This document shows positions 7,539 to 15,066 of a stretch of 46,005 nt of DNA, in pieces. The position numbers and the translations under genes are program-made. Under the pieces are notes generated by a model. That model was not told the origin of the DNA, did not search any database, and saw only the letters and a list, made by a program, of their open reading frames with translations. Origin of the DNA: Clostridia bacterium (GTDB taxonomy: Bacteria; Bacillota; Clostridia; Oscillospirales; Acutalibacteraceae); the NCBI GenBank assembly GCA_017453685.1, contig JAFTEL010000037.1, positions 1-46,005 on the forward strand, given 5' to 3'. Position 1 is the first letter of the stretch. The number at the start of each line of letters is the position of its first letter.

Positions 7539-8507
7539 ATGAAGCAGAAAAGCATGGAGCTCTTTGAGGGGTTTCTGAACACCGGCATCCGGTATTTCAA
7601 ATGGGTGGTCGTCGCGGCGCTCGCCATCATCCTGCTCACGGGCATCTATAAAGTGGACAGCAGCGAGGTCGCCGTCGTGCTGCGGTTCGGCGCGCTCACC
7701 GGCGCGACGCAGGAGCAGCAGATCAAGCAGCCCGGGCTGCACGTTTCGCTGCCGAACTTTATTGACGAAGTCGTCAAGGTGCCGGTCGAACGCGTGCAGG
7801 AGCTGACCGTCGGCTCCCTGTACGGCAGCGGCAACCTGATGGGCAAGGCGATCCAGTCCAACGGCTACGTCATTACCGGCGACAGCAACATCGTGCGCAT
7901 GAATATCGCCGTGAAGTATAAGATCAGCGATCCGGTCGCCTATGCGCTGCGGGTCAACAATATTGTCGCGACGCTGCAGGGGATCGTGTCTGGCGAAATG
8001 ACGGCGCTGGTCTCCGGCACCACGGTCGACGACGTGCTGACCACGGAAAAATCCACCCTGACCTCCCGCACCATGAAAAACGCGCAGACCGTGATCGACC
8101 GCGTCGGTCTGGGCGTGACGCTGACCAACGTCGAGCTCACCGAGATCACGCCGCCCTGGGAAGCCGTTGAAGCGTTCAACAACGCGACCACGGCCTCCGT
8201 GCGCAAGGAAACGCTGATCCAGCAGGCAAAGGATTACGAGGAGTCGACCATCCCCGACGCACAGGCGAAAGCCAAGCAGCTTGTCGCCGACGCGAACACG
8301 GCGCAGGCGGACAAGGTCGCCAAGGCGACCGCCGTTTCGTCGCAGTTCATGGCGCTGTATGAACAGTACAAACGGAACCCCGACGTCGTTTACAACGGCG
8401 TGTTCCGCACACGCGTCAGCGAGGTGCTCAAGCAGAGCGGCGCGACCATCGTCGTGCCCGACACGAAGGGCGGTTCGACCCGTCTGATCCTGCCAAGTAA
8501 CCGCTGA
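7539..8507 (+). CDS. HflK-like SPFH protein, C-terminus rewritten by a mobile repeat
   Basis: A 322-residue protein with one N-terminal helix (about 20-38), an SPFH domain starting KVDSSEVAVVLRFG, GLHVSLPNFIDEV and the conserved ITPPWEAVEAFNNA, then a coiled-coil end. The start is the ATG at 7539, with ATAGGAG eight bases upstream. Its last codons (SNR, stop) lie inside the 161-bp element at 8497-8657. Removing the element and one copy of its CCAA flank restores a frame ending SGKSAG and a stop at 8679-8681, only 20 bp before the ATPase start. The original protein was therefore a few residues longer and the gene was directly joined to the ATPase gene. Confidence 0.88.
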   Translation: MKQKSMELFEGFLNTGIRYFKWVVVAALAIILLTGIYKVDSSEVAVVLRFGALTGATQEQQIKQPGLHVSLPNFIDEVVKVPVERVQELTVGSLYGSGNLMGKAIQSNGYVITGDSNIVRMNIAVKYKISDPVAYALRVNNIVATLQGIVSGEMTALVSGTTVDDVLTTEKSTLTSRTMKNAQTVIDRVGLGVTLTNVELTEITPPWEAVEAFNNATTASVRKETLIQQAKDYEESTIPDAQAKAKQLVADANTAQADKVAKATAVSSQFMALYEQYKRNPDVVYNGVFRTRVSEVLKQSGATIVVPDTKGGSTRLILPSNR

Positions 8508-8657
8508 TTGAATCGGGGTATGCAGATTGGCGAGCGAATTTTTCGTCAGATGAAACAAAAAACGCAGGCAATACTGGATGTATTAACGAGTATTTTTGTG
8601 ATATATGACGGAAAATAATCCGTCAAGATGCGTGCCTGCGATTAAATCAGTGGTTAC
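8497..8657. mobile_element. 161-bp miniature inverted-repeat element, copy 1
   Basis: Begins GTAACCgCTGATTgAATC and ends with its imperfect complement (GATTaAATCAGtGGTTAC). It is flanked by the direct repeat CCAA (8493-8496 and 8658-8661), a 4-bp target duplication. The interior shares TTTTTCGTCAGAT and ATATGACGGAAAA with the second copy at 14849-15009, which is also 161 bp. No coding capacity, so a non-autonomous element moved by a transposase encoded elsewhere. Confidence 0.85.
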
Positions 8658-8701
8658 CCAAGCGGCAAAAGCGCCGGATAAACCAAAAGGAAGGCAACGA
8701 T

Positions 8702-10669
8702 ATGAAAAAAATCGATCATATGGCCGAGGAGTCGCTGAAGGATCGGTCGGTGACTTACATTTCCGATAAAGACAAGAAAAAGCTGTCGGGCGCGATCGCG
8801 TCAGCCGCGGCGGCGCTGGTCTTTTTTGCCGCGGGGCTGCTGCTGAATCGGATCGACCCCGCGCAGGCTTCGGTGGCGGAGCTGCTGTATCTGATCAGTG
8901 TGCTCATCATCGGCATCCCCGTTCTGGCGACCGCCGTAAAGGGGCTGCTGCATAAAGACGTCAGCGCTTCGATGGAAATGCTGGTGTCCGTCGCCATGCT
9001 CGTCGCCGTGCTGGACGGGCAGTTCATCGTCGCCGTGCTGATCCCCGTCATCCTCACGGTCGTGCACTTTTTTGAAGAAAAAAGCATCATGGGCGGGCGC
9101 GACGCCATTGAAGGACTCAAGCAGATGCAGGCGCATTCCGCCCTGCTTCTCGTCGACGGAAAAGAACGGGAAGTGAACGCCGAAACGCTGAAAGAGGGCG
9201 ACGTCATCCTCGTCAAATCCGGCATGGCGCTGCCCATCGACGGCACGGTTTTACAGGGCGAAGCCAACATGGATCAAAAGTCGCTCACCGGGGAATCCCT
9301 GCCCAAAAGCGTGGGCAAGGGCGACAAGGTCTACGCAGGTACTACGAGCATCGACGGCCTGCTGACCGTTCGGGTCGACAAGGCGTATGAGGACACCTCC
9401 TTCAACCGCATCGTGCAGCTGTTGGAGCACGCGGAAGAAATGAAGCTGCCGGAAGCCCTGCTGGTGGATCGCTTTATGAAATACTATATCCCGTTCGTGC
9501 TGGCAGTCGCGGCGCTGATCTGGTTTTTCACCAAGGATATCTCGCGCGCGGTCGCCGTGCTGGTGGTCAGCTGCCCCTGCGGGTATATGCTGGTCTCCTC
9601 CGCGCCCATCATCGCGGCGCTGGGCGCCGCCTCCAAACGCGGCGTTCTCATCAAGAACCCGGCCTTTATCGAAAAGCTGACGCAGGCGGATTCCTTCATT
9701 TTTGACAAGACGGGCACCATCACCAACGGCACGCTCGAAGCGGTGGAAATCAAACGGTTCGCCGCCGAAAGCGAGGAAGAACTGCTGAAAACCGCCGCGG
9801 CGGTCGCCCACGGCTCGCTGCACCCCGCGTCCAAAGCGATCGTGCGGCTGTGCAAAGAGCTGGATTATGACATGGATTACACGATCACCGAAACGGCGGG
9901 CAACGGCGTGACCGGCAAAAAGAACGACGACGTCATTCTCCTGGGCAGCCGCCGCTATCTGGAAAAGACCGGCTATGCGCTGCCCTGCGACGACGCGGAG
10001 ACGGGCTCGACCACGTGGGTGGCCAAAAACGAAACCGTATTGGGCTGCGTGGTGTTCCGCGATATCCTGCGCGACGACGCGGCACAAACCTTTGACGCGC
10101 TGCGCCGCATCGGCGTCAAGCGCATTTCGGTCATGACCGGCGACAATCGGGTGGAAGCGCAGAAGATCACCGAGAGTGTCAGCGTGGATGAGCTGCACTG
10201 CGAGCTGCTGCCGGAACAGAAGCTGGAGCTGCTCAAAAAAGAAAAGGAAGCGCACACCGTCGTCATGGTCGGCGACGGCATCAACGATTCCCCCGCGCTC
10301 AGGGAAGCCGACGTCGGCGTCGCCATGGGCGCGATGGGCTCCAACACCGCCATTGAAAGCGCCGATATTTCCCTGATGAACAACACCATGAGTAACCTGC
10401 CGTTCATCGTTCTGCTGGCGCGCAAAACCAAGGACGTCATCGACCAGAACATCATCATTGCCTTCCTCACCAGCTTTATCATGATCTTCCTCGCCGCCAT
10501 CGGCGTCATCTCGCCCATCCTCGGCGCGTTTTTGCACAACGCCGGTGCGTTCATCGTGCTGTTCAACAGCGCGCGCGTGACCAAAACCGAAGAAGAGCAA
10601 GAAGACGAAGAAGACGAGGAAAAAGAAGCAGAAGAACCCCGCAACGCCCCCGACGAACCCGCTGAATAA
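8702..10669 (+). CDS. P1B-type heavy-metal/cation-transporting ATPase
   Basis: A 655-residue P-type ATPase with TGES at 196-199 (actuator), the metal-site helix CPC at 291-293 (SCPCGYMLVSSAP), the phosphorylated Asp335 in DKTGTITNG, a His-Pro pair at 374 (LHPASKA) typical of P1B pumps, and GDGINDSPAL at 524. The N-terminal metal-binding HMA domain is missing. The last helix (LHNAGAFIVLFNSARV) is P1B-like. The C-terminus is an acidic tail of about 30 residues, mostly Glu and Asp. It should export a divalent cation such as zinc, cobalt, cadmium or manganese; the sequence does not settle which. The start has AAGGAAGG. It originally lay 20 bp behind the SPFH genes, so it is probably one operon and functional unit with them. 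Confidence 0.9.
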   Translation: MKKIDHMAEESLKDRSVTYISDKDKKKLSGAIASAAAALVFFAAGLLLNRIDPAQASVAELLYLISVLIIGIPVLATAVKGLLHKDVSASMEMLVSVAMLVAVLDGQFIVAVLIPVILTVVHFFEEKSIMGGRDAIEGLKQMQAHSALLLVDGKEREVNAETLKEGDVILVKSGMALPIDGTVLQGEANMDQKSLTGESLPKSVGKGDKVYAGTTSIDGLLTVRVDKAYEDTSFNRIVQLLEHAEEMKLPEALLVDRFMKYYIPFVLAVAALIWFFTKDISRAVAVLVVSCPCGYMLVSSAPIIAALGAASKRGVLIKNPAFIEKLTQADSFIFDKTGTITNGTLEAVEIKRFAAESEEELLKTAAAVAHGSLHPASKAIVRLCKELDYDMDYTITETAGNGVTGKKNDDVILLGSRRYLEKTGYALPCDDAETGSTTWVAKNETVLGCVVFRDILRDDAAQTFDALRRIGVKRISVMTGDNRVEAQKITESVSVDELHCELLPEQKLELLKKEKEAHTVVMVGDGINDSPALREADVGVAMGAMGSNTAIESADISLMNNTMSNLPFIVLLARKTKDVIDQNIIIAFLTSFIMIFLAAIGVISPILGAFLHNAGAFIVLFNSARVTKTEEEQEDEEDEEKEAEEPRNAPDEPAE

Positions 10670-10772
10670 TACACTTGCCTGTTTTATGACAACCTTTGGG
10701 ATCTATTCAGTTCCTTCCTCTATGACGCAAAAACGACACACCGTTAATCAAGGCTGTATAAAACCGAAAACC

Positions 10773-10814
10773 AAGAACCGCAGCAGGATCATCTCCAAGC
10801 TGCGGTTCTTTTTT
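10773..10814 (+). terminator. Rho-independent terminator after the ATPase gene
   Basis: AAGAACCGCAG pairs with CTGCGGTTCTT and is followed by a T run. The arms resemble the terminator at 44817-44857 (both contain AAGAACCGCA). It lies between convergent genes. Confidence 0.85.
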
Positions 10815-10835
10815 GGATTTCAGGGTATTCATTTA

Positions 10836-11906
10836 CTATGCTTCCGAAACATAACGCTTCTTTTTCACGACCGTCCTCGTGATCAGGACGGTTCCGACGC
10901 CTGCGGCCAGCACGGCGGCGAAGGAAGGGATCAGTCCGATCCCGAAAACGCCCGTATCCGTCACGTAATCGGGGATGCACTGGTTTTCCGCTTCGATCCG
11001 GTGGCTGGAGGTGGAAACGTCAGCGGAAGAAAGCATAAAGTCGTCCGACCCGTTGAGCGGCGCGTCTTCGTGTTCACTGAACCAGAAATAGAACGGCCGG
11101 GGATTCTCCGGAAGCGTATATCCGGTCGGCGCGACAGTTTCCATGACGCAATAGGCGGTGTCCTTGCTGTAGACCCTCGTTCCGTTGGCGTATTGATCGA
11201 CCGCTTTGATCACGATCTTGCCTTCCGTGTCGGTCGTATAGGTCTTTTCGGTCGCGACCCACGCATGGGTTTGATCGTCCCAGGTGTAAACCGTGAACAC
11301 GGCGCCGGCGAGCGGCATGCCGTTTTCCGAATCGATTTTAATGAGACGGTATTCCTCATAATCCGATTCGCCGTACGTCTGGAAGTCCTCGACCTCAAGA
11401 TGGGTGTCGTGCTCTTCGCTTTCCTCCGCGTGCCCTTCCAGCGCAGCCGTGTTTTCCAGCGTGATGCCGTCGGCCATCGAGCTGTTGATATGGTAGCTGT
11501 ACGTCAGCCGCAGATGCGTGCTGTCGGGCACTTTCATCTCGATGATCGCCTGCTTGGTGTTGGGATCGGTGGGATCGTTTTCCGTCCGCGCCGTCCATTG
11601 GACGTTGTGCAGCGTTGTCCAGACGCCGTTTACTTCCTTTTCAAGGGTAACAGAGTTCAGGTTGAGGATCGCTTCGCCGGTACCCGTTCCCTGCCTTGCC
11701 GTATAAGACAGCACGTCCCGGAACATCAGCCATTCGGGATCCAGTGTTCCGCCGCTGCTCGTGAGCAGGTTTTCGGCAGACGGGTTAATGTCGACCGTAT
11801 AAGTGATCAGGTGCGTGTTTTTATCCCAGACGCCGGTCTTATCGACCACTTTTTCCATATGAGTGGCGTCGATGATGATCTCGTTTTCCGCTTCGCCGTA
11901 TAGCAA
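10836..11906 (-). pseudogene. 5'-truncated anchored surface protein with SpaA-like domain
   Basis: The open frame begins at a TTG without ribosome site directly against a hairpin, with an in-frame stop just upstream, and the protein has no signal peptide; the first part of the gene is therefore missing. The remaining 356 residues contain an extracellular domain (about 1-190), a SpaA/Cna-B-like fold (starting YEEYRLIKIDSENG, with AGAVFTVY and the closing APTGYTLPE) and a C-terminal anchor: TDTG, a hydrophobic helix (about 325-345) and a KKKRY tail. The sorting motif is not canonical LPxTG. Intact relatives are pilin-type or adhesin proteins on the cell wall. The break coincides with the start of the kinase/regulator module. 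Confidence 0.72.
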
Positions 11907-11933
11907 GGGGAGGTTCCGTTATGGAACCTCCCC
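11907..11933. terminator. Perfect hairpin downstream of the kinase gene
   Basis: GGGGAGGTTCC pairs perfectly with GGAACCTCCCC around 5 bases, 22 bp after the kinase stop on the minus strand. No T run follows, so it may act as a terminator or as a protein site. The core AGGTTCC-N5-GGAACCT recurs at 13910-13928. Confidence 0.6.
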
Positions 11934-11954
11934 TCTGTAAATGCTGCACGCAGG

Positions 11955-13181
11955 TTATCGACCGGTTGTCGGGACCGTGACCGTTACCCTCGTTCCGCCG
12001 CCCTCGCGCGGCGTGATCGTCAGGGTGCCGGAGCACATCAGACCGAGCCTCTGCCGGATATTTTCAAGGCCGATATGCGGCTCGTCGTCTTCCACCGGGT
12101 TGAAGCCGGGGCCGTCGTCCTCCACGATGATCTCGCTGGCCTTATCCGTCTGCCGGGTGAAGATCGAAATATGGATCGGCTTATTGCTGCCGCACAGGCC
12201 GTGCTTGACGGCGTTTTCAACGATCGGCTGCAGCGTCAGCGGCGGCACGCGGAACGTGGTGTGCGGCGTATCAAATGCCACGAACAGGCTGTCCTCAAAC
12301 TGCGCCTGCTCCACAGCGAGGTAGGCGCGGGTATGCTCCATCTCCGCCGTAAAGGGTACTGTGTCCTCGCTCGTGAGCGCGGTGAAGTTCCGGCGCAGGT
12401 AGGTGGTGAAATCCAGCGTGACCTGCTTGGCCTTCTGGGGGTCCTGATCGCACAGGTAGTAAATGCCCATCATGGTGTTGCTGATAAAGTGCGGCCGCAT
12501 TTGCAGCACCATGATGTTGGCGCGCTGGTTGGCGATCTCACGCTGCTGGCGCGCGTATTGGATCACGTTGTCCGAAATGATCAGCCCGAACATAATCAGC
12601 GCGCACAAGGCCATCGCGAAGACAATGAGTATGGAGGCAAAGACGAACATATGCAGGCACACCGCCGCCGTCATCGGCAGGATATAGATCAGCTGCGCAA
12701 TGAAATACCGCCTGGGGATCTTGCTCCGCCTGCGGAGCGTGCCGACGATATTGAGCAGCATCATCACCGCCAGCGGCAGCAGAAGCACCGCGAACAGCGG
12801 ACCGCGCAGACACTCGCCGTCCGACGTCGTGCGGTAGAAAACGTCGGTGAACTGGGCGGCGATCAGAATGGCGCAGTAAACGCCCCACAGTGCCGTCACG
12901 GCTTTGAACAGTAAGCTGTCTTTGATGCTTTCGCCGCAGCTGTGCAGCAGAAAGAGCGTCGACATCCAGATGAGCACCGAAAGGAGGAAAAACTCCATGA
13001 ACCAGATGACCTTTTCCACGTTCGCCATCGCGGGATTTTCCCAAAAGATGCAGTCGACCAAAAGAACGACCGTACACAGAAAAAGCATCGAAAACAAGGT
13101 GATGAAATAGCTCTTGTTCCACCGGTCGGTCAACGGCATCGCAGCGCTGAACCCGACGCCGAGCGCCATCAACAGCAGCAT
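11955..13181 (-). CDS. LytS/YehU-type sensor histidine kinase
   Basis: About 408 residues from the first usable ATG. Six or so hydrophobic segments form the sensor half. The kinase core follows: the phospho-acceptor His in LQMRPHFISNTMMGI (family form Q-x-H-F-x-x-N), then the ATP-binding boxes VENAVKHG (N box), EDDGPGF (G1), GLENIRQRL and GGGTRVTVTVP. This layout is the LytS family, which pairs with a response regulator, here the gene upstream. The start is uncertain: the ATG at 13181 has no ribosome site and trims the first helix. An ATG overlapping the regulator stop (ATGA) would be the expected coupled start but is in a different frame, which may mean a one-base deletion. Confidence 0.82.
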   Translation of the reverse strand: MLLLMALGVGFSAAMPLTDRWNKSYFITLFSMLFLCTVVLLVDCIFWENPAMANVEKVIWFMEFFLLSVLIWMSTLFLLHSCGESIKDSLLFKAVTALWGVYCAILIAAQFTDVFYRTTSDGECLRGPLFAVLLLPLAVMMLLNIVGTLRRRSKIPRRYFIAQLIYILPMTAAVCLHMFVFASILIVFAMALCALIMFGLIISDNVIQYARQQREIANQRANIMVLQMRPHFISNTMMGIYYLCDQDPQKAKQVTLDFTTYLRRNFTALTSEDTVPFTAEMEHTRAYLAVEQAQFEDSLFVAFDTPHTTFRVPPLTLQPIVENAVKHGLCGSNKPIHISIFTRQTDKASEIIVEDDGPGFNPVEDDEPHIGLENIRQRLGLMCSGTLTITPREGGGTRVTVTVPTTGR

Positions 13182-13221
13182 TGCGCCGGAGAACGAGTAT
13201 CCGACGATTACCTCACGTCGC

Positions 13222-13821
13222 TCATAAGTCTTCGTCTCCTGTCCGCAGCGGATATCGCAGAGTCTTGAGCTGTTCCCTGACGCCCTGCGGCGTGATCGGC
13301 TTGAGCATAAAGCCGCTCGCGCCCGTGCTCCACGCATCAAAGGCATAACCGCTGTACGCCGTCAGGAACACCACGTTGGTGTGGGGATTGATCGCGAGCA
13401 GGTCGCGGCACAGCTCCAATCCGTTTGTGTTGCGCAGTTCGATATCCAGAAAGGCGAGCGCGACGCGGTTCGCCCTTGCGTACTCGATCACCTCGTCCGC
13501 GTCGGTAAACCCCTTGACCACCGCGTGAGGCAGAACCTCTTCCAGCACCGGCAGGCCGCCGTTCAGGATCAGCTTGCGGTCATCCACCAGAATGACGTTC
13601 GGCCCTTCGTCGCTCTGCTCATCCGCGGTGAGCAGTCTATTGATGTCCACGTCCAGGATTTCGGCCAGTTGAGTCAGCATCATGGCGTCCGGCAAACGCT
13701 TGCCGGATTCCCAACGGGCCACCGTGGAACGGGTGACGTACAATATGGCTGCCAGCTCCCGCTGCGTCAGCCCTTTTTCGATTCGCAGCTCTCTCAAAGC
13801 TTCCGCACAAAATTGGTTCAT
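13222..13821 (-). CDS. Response regulator with N-terminal XRE-type HTH and C-terminal receiver
   Basis: A 199-residue protein with reversed architecture. Residues 1-65 are a Cro/C1-type helix-turn-helix (GLTQRELAAILYVTRSTVARWESG). Residues about 75-190 are a receiver domain with the acidic pair in VILVDDRKL, the phospho-acceptor Asp in LAFLDIEL, the Thr in FLTAYSG and the Lys in FMLKPI. Most response regulators carry the receiver first and an OmpR, NarL or LytTR output domain. The start is the ATG at 13821, with GGAG upstream. It is co-transcribed with the LytS-type kinase. Inverted repeats around its promoter suggest that it controls itself. Target genes are unknown; the adjacent truncated surface gene may have been one. 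Confidence 0.88.
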   Translation of the reverse strand: MNQFCAEALRELRIEKGLTQRELAAILYVTRSTVARWESGKRLPDAMMLTQLAEILDVDINRLLTADEQSDEGPNVILVDDRKLILNGGLPVLEEVLPHAVVKGFTDADEVIEYARANRVALAFLDIELRNTNGLELCRDLLAINPHTNVVFLTAYSGYAFDAWSTGASGFMLKPITPQGVREQLKTLRYPLRTGDEDL

Positions 13822-13824
13822 ACG

Positions 13825-13890
13825 ATCGTTTGCTCCGCTCTTTATAACAAAATATCTATTAATTATAGAATAAAGCAAACGATTAAACAA
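13825..13890 (-). promoter_or_regulatory. Promoter of the regulator/kinase operon with spaced inverted repeat
   Basis: On the minus strand TTGTTT (13885-13890), 17 bp and TATAAT (13862-13867) form the promoter. AGCAAACGAT (13874-13883, in the spacer) and its exact complement ATCGTTTGCT (13825-13834, just before the start codon) bracket the transcription start, fitting a looped or two-site autoregulatory operator for the HTH protein. Confidence 0.6.
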
Positions 13891-13909
13891 CACTTTTTCA
13901 TAAAATAAA

Positions 13910-13928
13910 AGGTTCCATTTTGGAACCT
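13910..13928. repeat. AGGTTCC-N5-GGAACCT palindrome, second copy
   Basis: AGGTTCC-ATTTT-GGAACCT, the same 19-bp core as in the hairpin at 11907-11933, about 2 kb away at the other end of the kinase/regulator module. On the minus strand it is followed by TTTATTTT and could also terminate leftward transcripts, but no leftward gene is visible to its right. Confidence 0.55.
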
Positions 13929-13993
13929 CCCGTTGTGTAAGAAACGCAAGAAGAAAAGCAGCGCATAAAACAAAAAGCCTTGAAAATTTTTTG

Positions 13994-14022
13994 TTGGCTT
14001 TCCGTTCGCGTTCGGCTATAAT
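13994..14022 (+). promoter_or_regulatory. Sigma-A promoter of a lost gene
   Basis: TTGGCT (13994-13999), a 17-bp spacer and TATAAT (14017-14022) point at the short reading frame at 14057. No full gene follows before the terminator at 14188. Confidence 0.5.
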
Positions 14023-14056
14023 AGCAGAAGAATATACCAAAGCGAGGTATTGCGTT

Positions 14057-14110
14057 ATGGCGGTGAGGATCATGTTTGTCTGCCTCGGGAGGAAACGCTC
14101 CCGGCGGTAA
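14057..14110 (+). pseudogene. Remnant of a low-molecular-weight protein-tyrosine phosphatase start
   Basis: A 17-codon frame whose first 11 residues, MAVRIMFVCLG, match the start of LMW protein-tyrosine phosphatases (V-R-I-x-F-V-C-x-G-N-I-C-R-S). The sequence then departs (RKRSRR, stop), so the catalytic loop is broken. It keeps an upstream promoter and a GAGG ribosome site. Probably the 5' scar of a deleted phosphatase gene; the short length leaves chance resemblance possible. The surrounding 13930-14400 contains otherwise only the promoter at 13994 and the terminator at 14188. Confidence 0.4.
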
Positions 14111-14187
14111 AACGCACCTTACGGCGCAAACCGCGTCAAATCGCTTCAAACCGCAAAGCGGTTACTATCTTTTTCATACCAAAAACC

Positions 14188-14234
14188 AATCCCCCGGAGC
14201 AAAGGAATGATCCAACGCTTCGGGGGATTTCTTT
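14188..14234 (+). terminator. Rho-independent terminator
   Basis: AATCCCCCG pairs with CGGGGGATT around 24 bases, followed by TTCTTT. It ends the transcript of the lost gene whose promoter is at 13994. Confidence 0.75.
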
Positions 14235-14335
14235 ATGGAAACTGGAGCCTGCTTTAAATCATAAGGATTTTTTTGCTTATCACTGCTAAAACTTATTAAA
14301 TTTTCCTGTTCTTCAAAAAAATTAACCAAAACGGG

Positions 14336-14384
14336 TTGATAAGCAACATTGTTTCTGTTACAGTCAAAACGGTTGGTTAACCAA
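14336..14384 (+). promoter_or_regulatory. Promoter and TTGGTTAACCAA operator for the XRE regulator
   Basis: TTGATA (14336-14341), 17 bp and TACAGT (14359-14364) form a weak promoter. The perfect palindrome TTGGTTAACCAA follows at 14373-14384, just before the AAGGAGGT ribosome site, as expected for self-repression. Confidence 0.6.
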
Positions 14385-14406
14385 GTTAGGTTAAGGAGGT
14401 AGAACC

Positions 14407-14772
14407 GTGATTACAAGTGTGGGAAGATTCCTGAGAAAGCTGCGAATAGACCGCGGCGAGATACTTCGCGACATGGCAAACAGGCTCGGCGTATCGTCTG
14501 CTTTCCTTTCCGCCGTGGAAAACGGCAAAAAGAAAGTGCCTGACACGTGGATATCGAAATTGGGAAAGTATTATTCGTTAAGCGCGGCACAAATTGAGGA
14601 GTTGAAAACTGCCATTATTGAATCCAGCGATACGGTTGAGCTCAACATTCGTAACGCATCCCCTGCAAACCGCCAGCTTGCCGTTTCGTTTGCCCGTCAG
14701 TTTGATGAGCTTGACGAAGAAACAGCCCAAAAACTGTTCGATATTCTGCACCGGAACGAGGAGGAACAATAA
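14407..14772 (+). CDS. XRE family transcriptional regulator
   Basis: A 121-residue protein starting with GTG behind AAGGAGGT. Residues about 7-62 form a helix-turn-helix of the Cro/C1 type (EILRDMANRLGVSSAFLSAVENG). The rest is helical and probably dimerises. The gene order, XRE regulator followed immediately by an ImmA/IrrE-like frame, is the standard pairing in mobile elements: ImmA peptidase cleaves the repressor on DNA damage. Here the peptidase is reduced to a remnant, so that switch is probably lost. Base composition is lower in GC than the left part of the window, suggesting acquisition. Confidence 0.88.
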   Translation: MITSVGRFLRKLRIDRGEILRDMANRLGVSSAFLSAVENGKKKVPDTWISKLGKYYSLSAAQIEELKTAIIESSDTVELNIRNASPANRQLAVSFARQFDELDEETAQKLFDILHRNEEEQ

Positions 14773-15051
14773 TTGAGCGAATTTATCGTAGAAGCAAAAT
14801 CACGCAATGATTTACGAAATCTTGCAAGAGATTTCAGAAAAAGACTAGGGAAACGCTGATTAAATCAGAGTGTGTGAGGGAGCGAGAGATTTTTTCGTCA
14901 GATTGTGCAAAAAAGCCGCCGCTTTGCTGACGCAAAACAAGGATTTTTGGTGCAATATGACGGAAAAAGATCCGCTCCCTCGTGCGCTTGTGATTTATTC
15001 AGTGTTTCCCTAGGTATTGATAATCAGCTTTGGATCTCATATTTTACCTAA
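14773..15051 (+). pseudogene. ImmA/IrrE-type peptidase remnant interrupted by the 161-bp element
   Basis: A TTG start directly after the XRE stop (GAGGAA ribosome site) encodes SEFIVEAKSRNDLRNLARDF and then RKRLG, which resembles the first residues of ImmA/IrrE metallopeptidases. The frame then enters the mobile element and stops. Deleting the element plus one CTAG copy rejoins RKRLG to IDNQLWISYFT and a stop at 15049-15051, 37 residues in total, with no HExxH zinc motif. The gene was therefore cut short in two ways: by the insertion and by loss of its body. Its end overlaps the ribosome site of the next gene. Confidence 0.65.
14849..15009. mobile_element. 161-bp miniature inverted-repeat element, copy 2
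   Basis: Begins GGAAACgCTGATTaAATCA and ends with the imperfect complement TGATTtATTCAGtGTTTCC. CTAG is duplicated on each side (14845-14848 and 15010-15013). It has the same length as copy 1 and shared interior blocks. The inner ends also pair (GAGGGAGCG with CGCTCCCTC), so a transcript would fold into a long hairpin. Confidence 0.87.
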
Positions 15052-15066
15052 GGAGGATTAACAACA

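Noticed and set aside
14384..14395. GTTAGG-like half site near the XRE ribosome site as a fourth metal operator
   Set aside because: There is no CTAAC partner at 6 bp; the perfect TTGGTTAACCAA palindrome beside it explains the site better.
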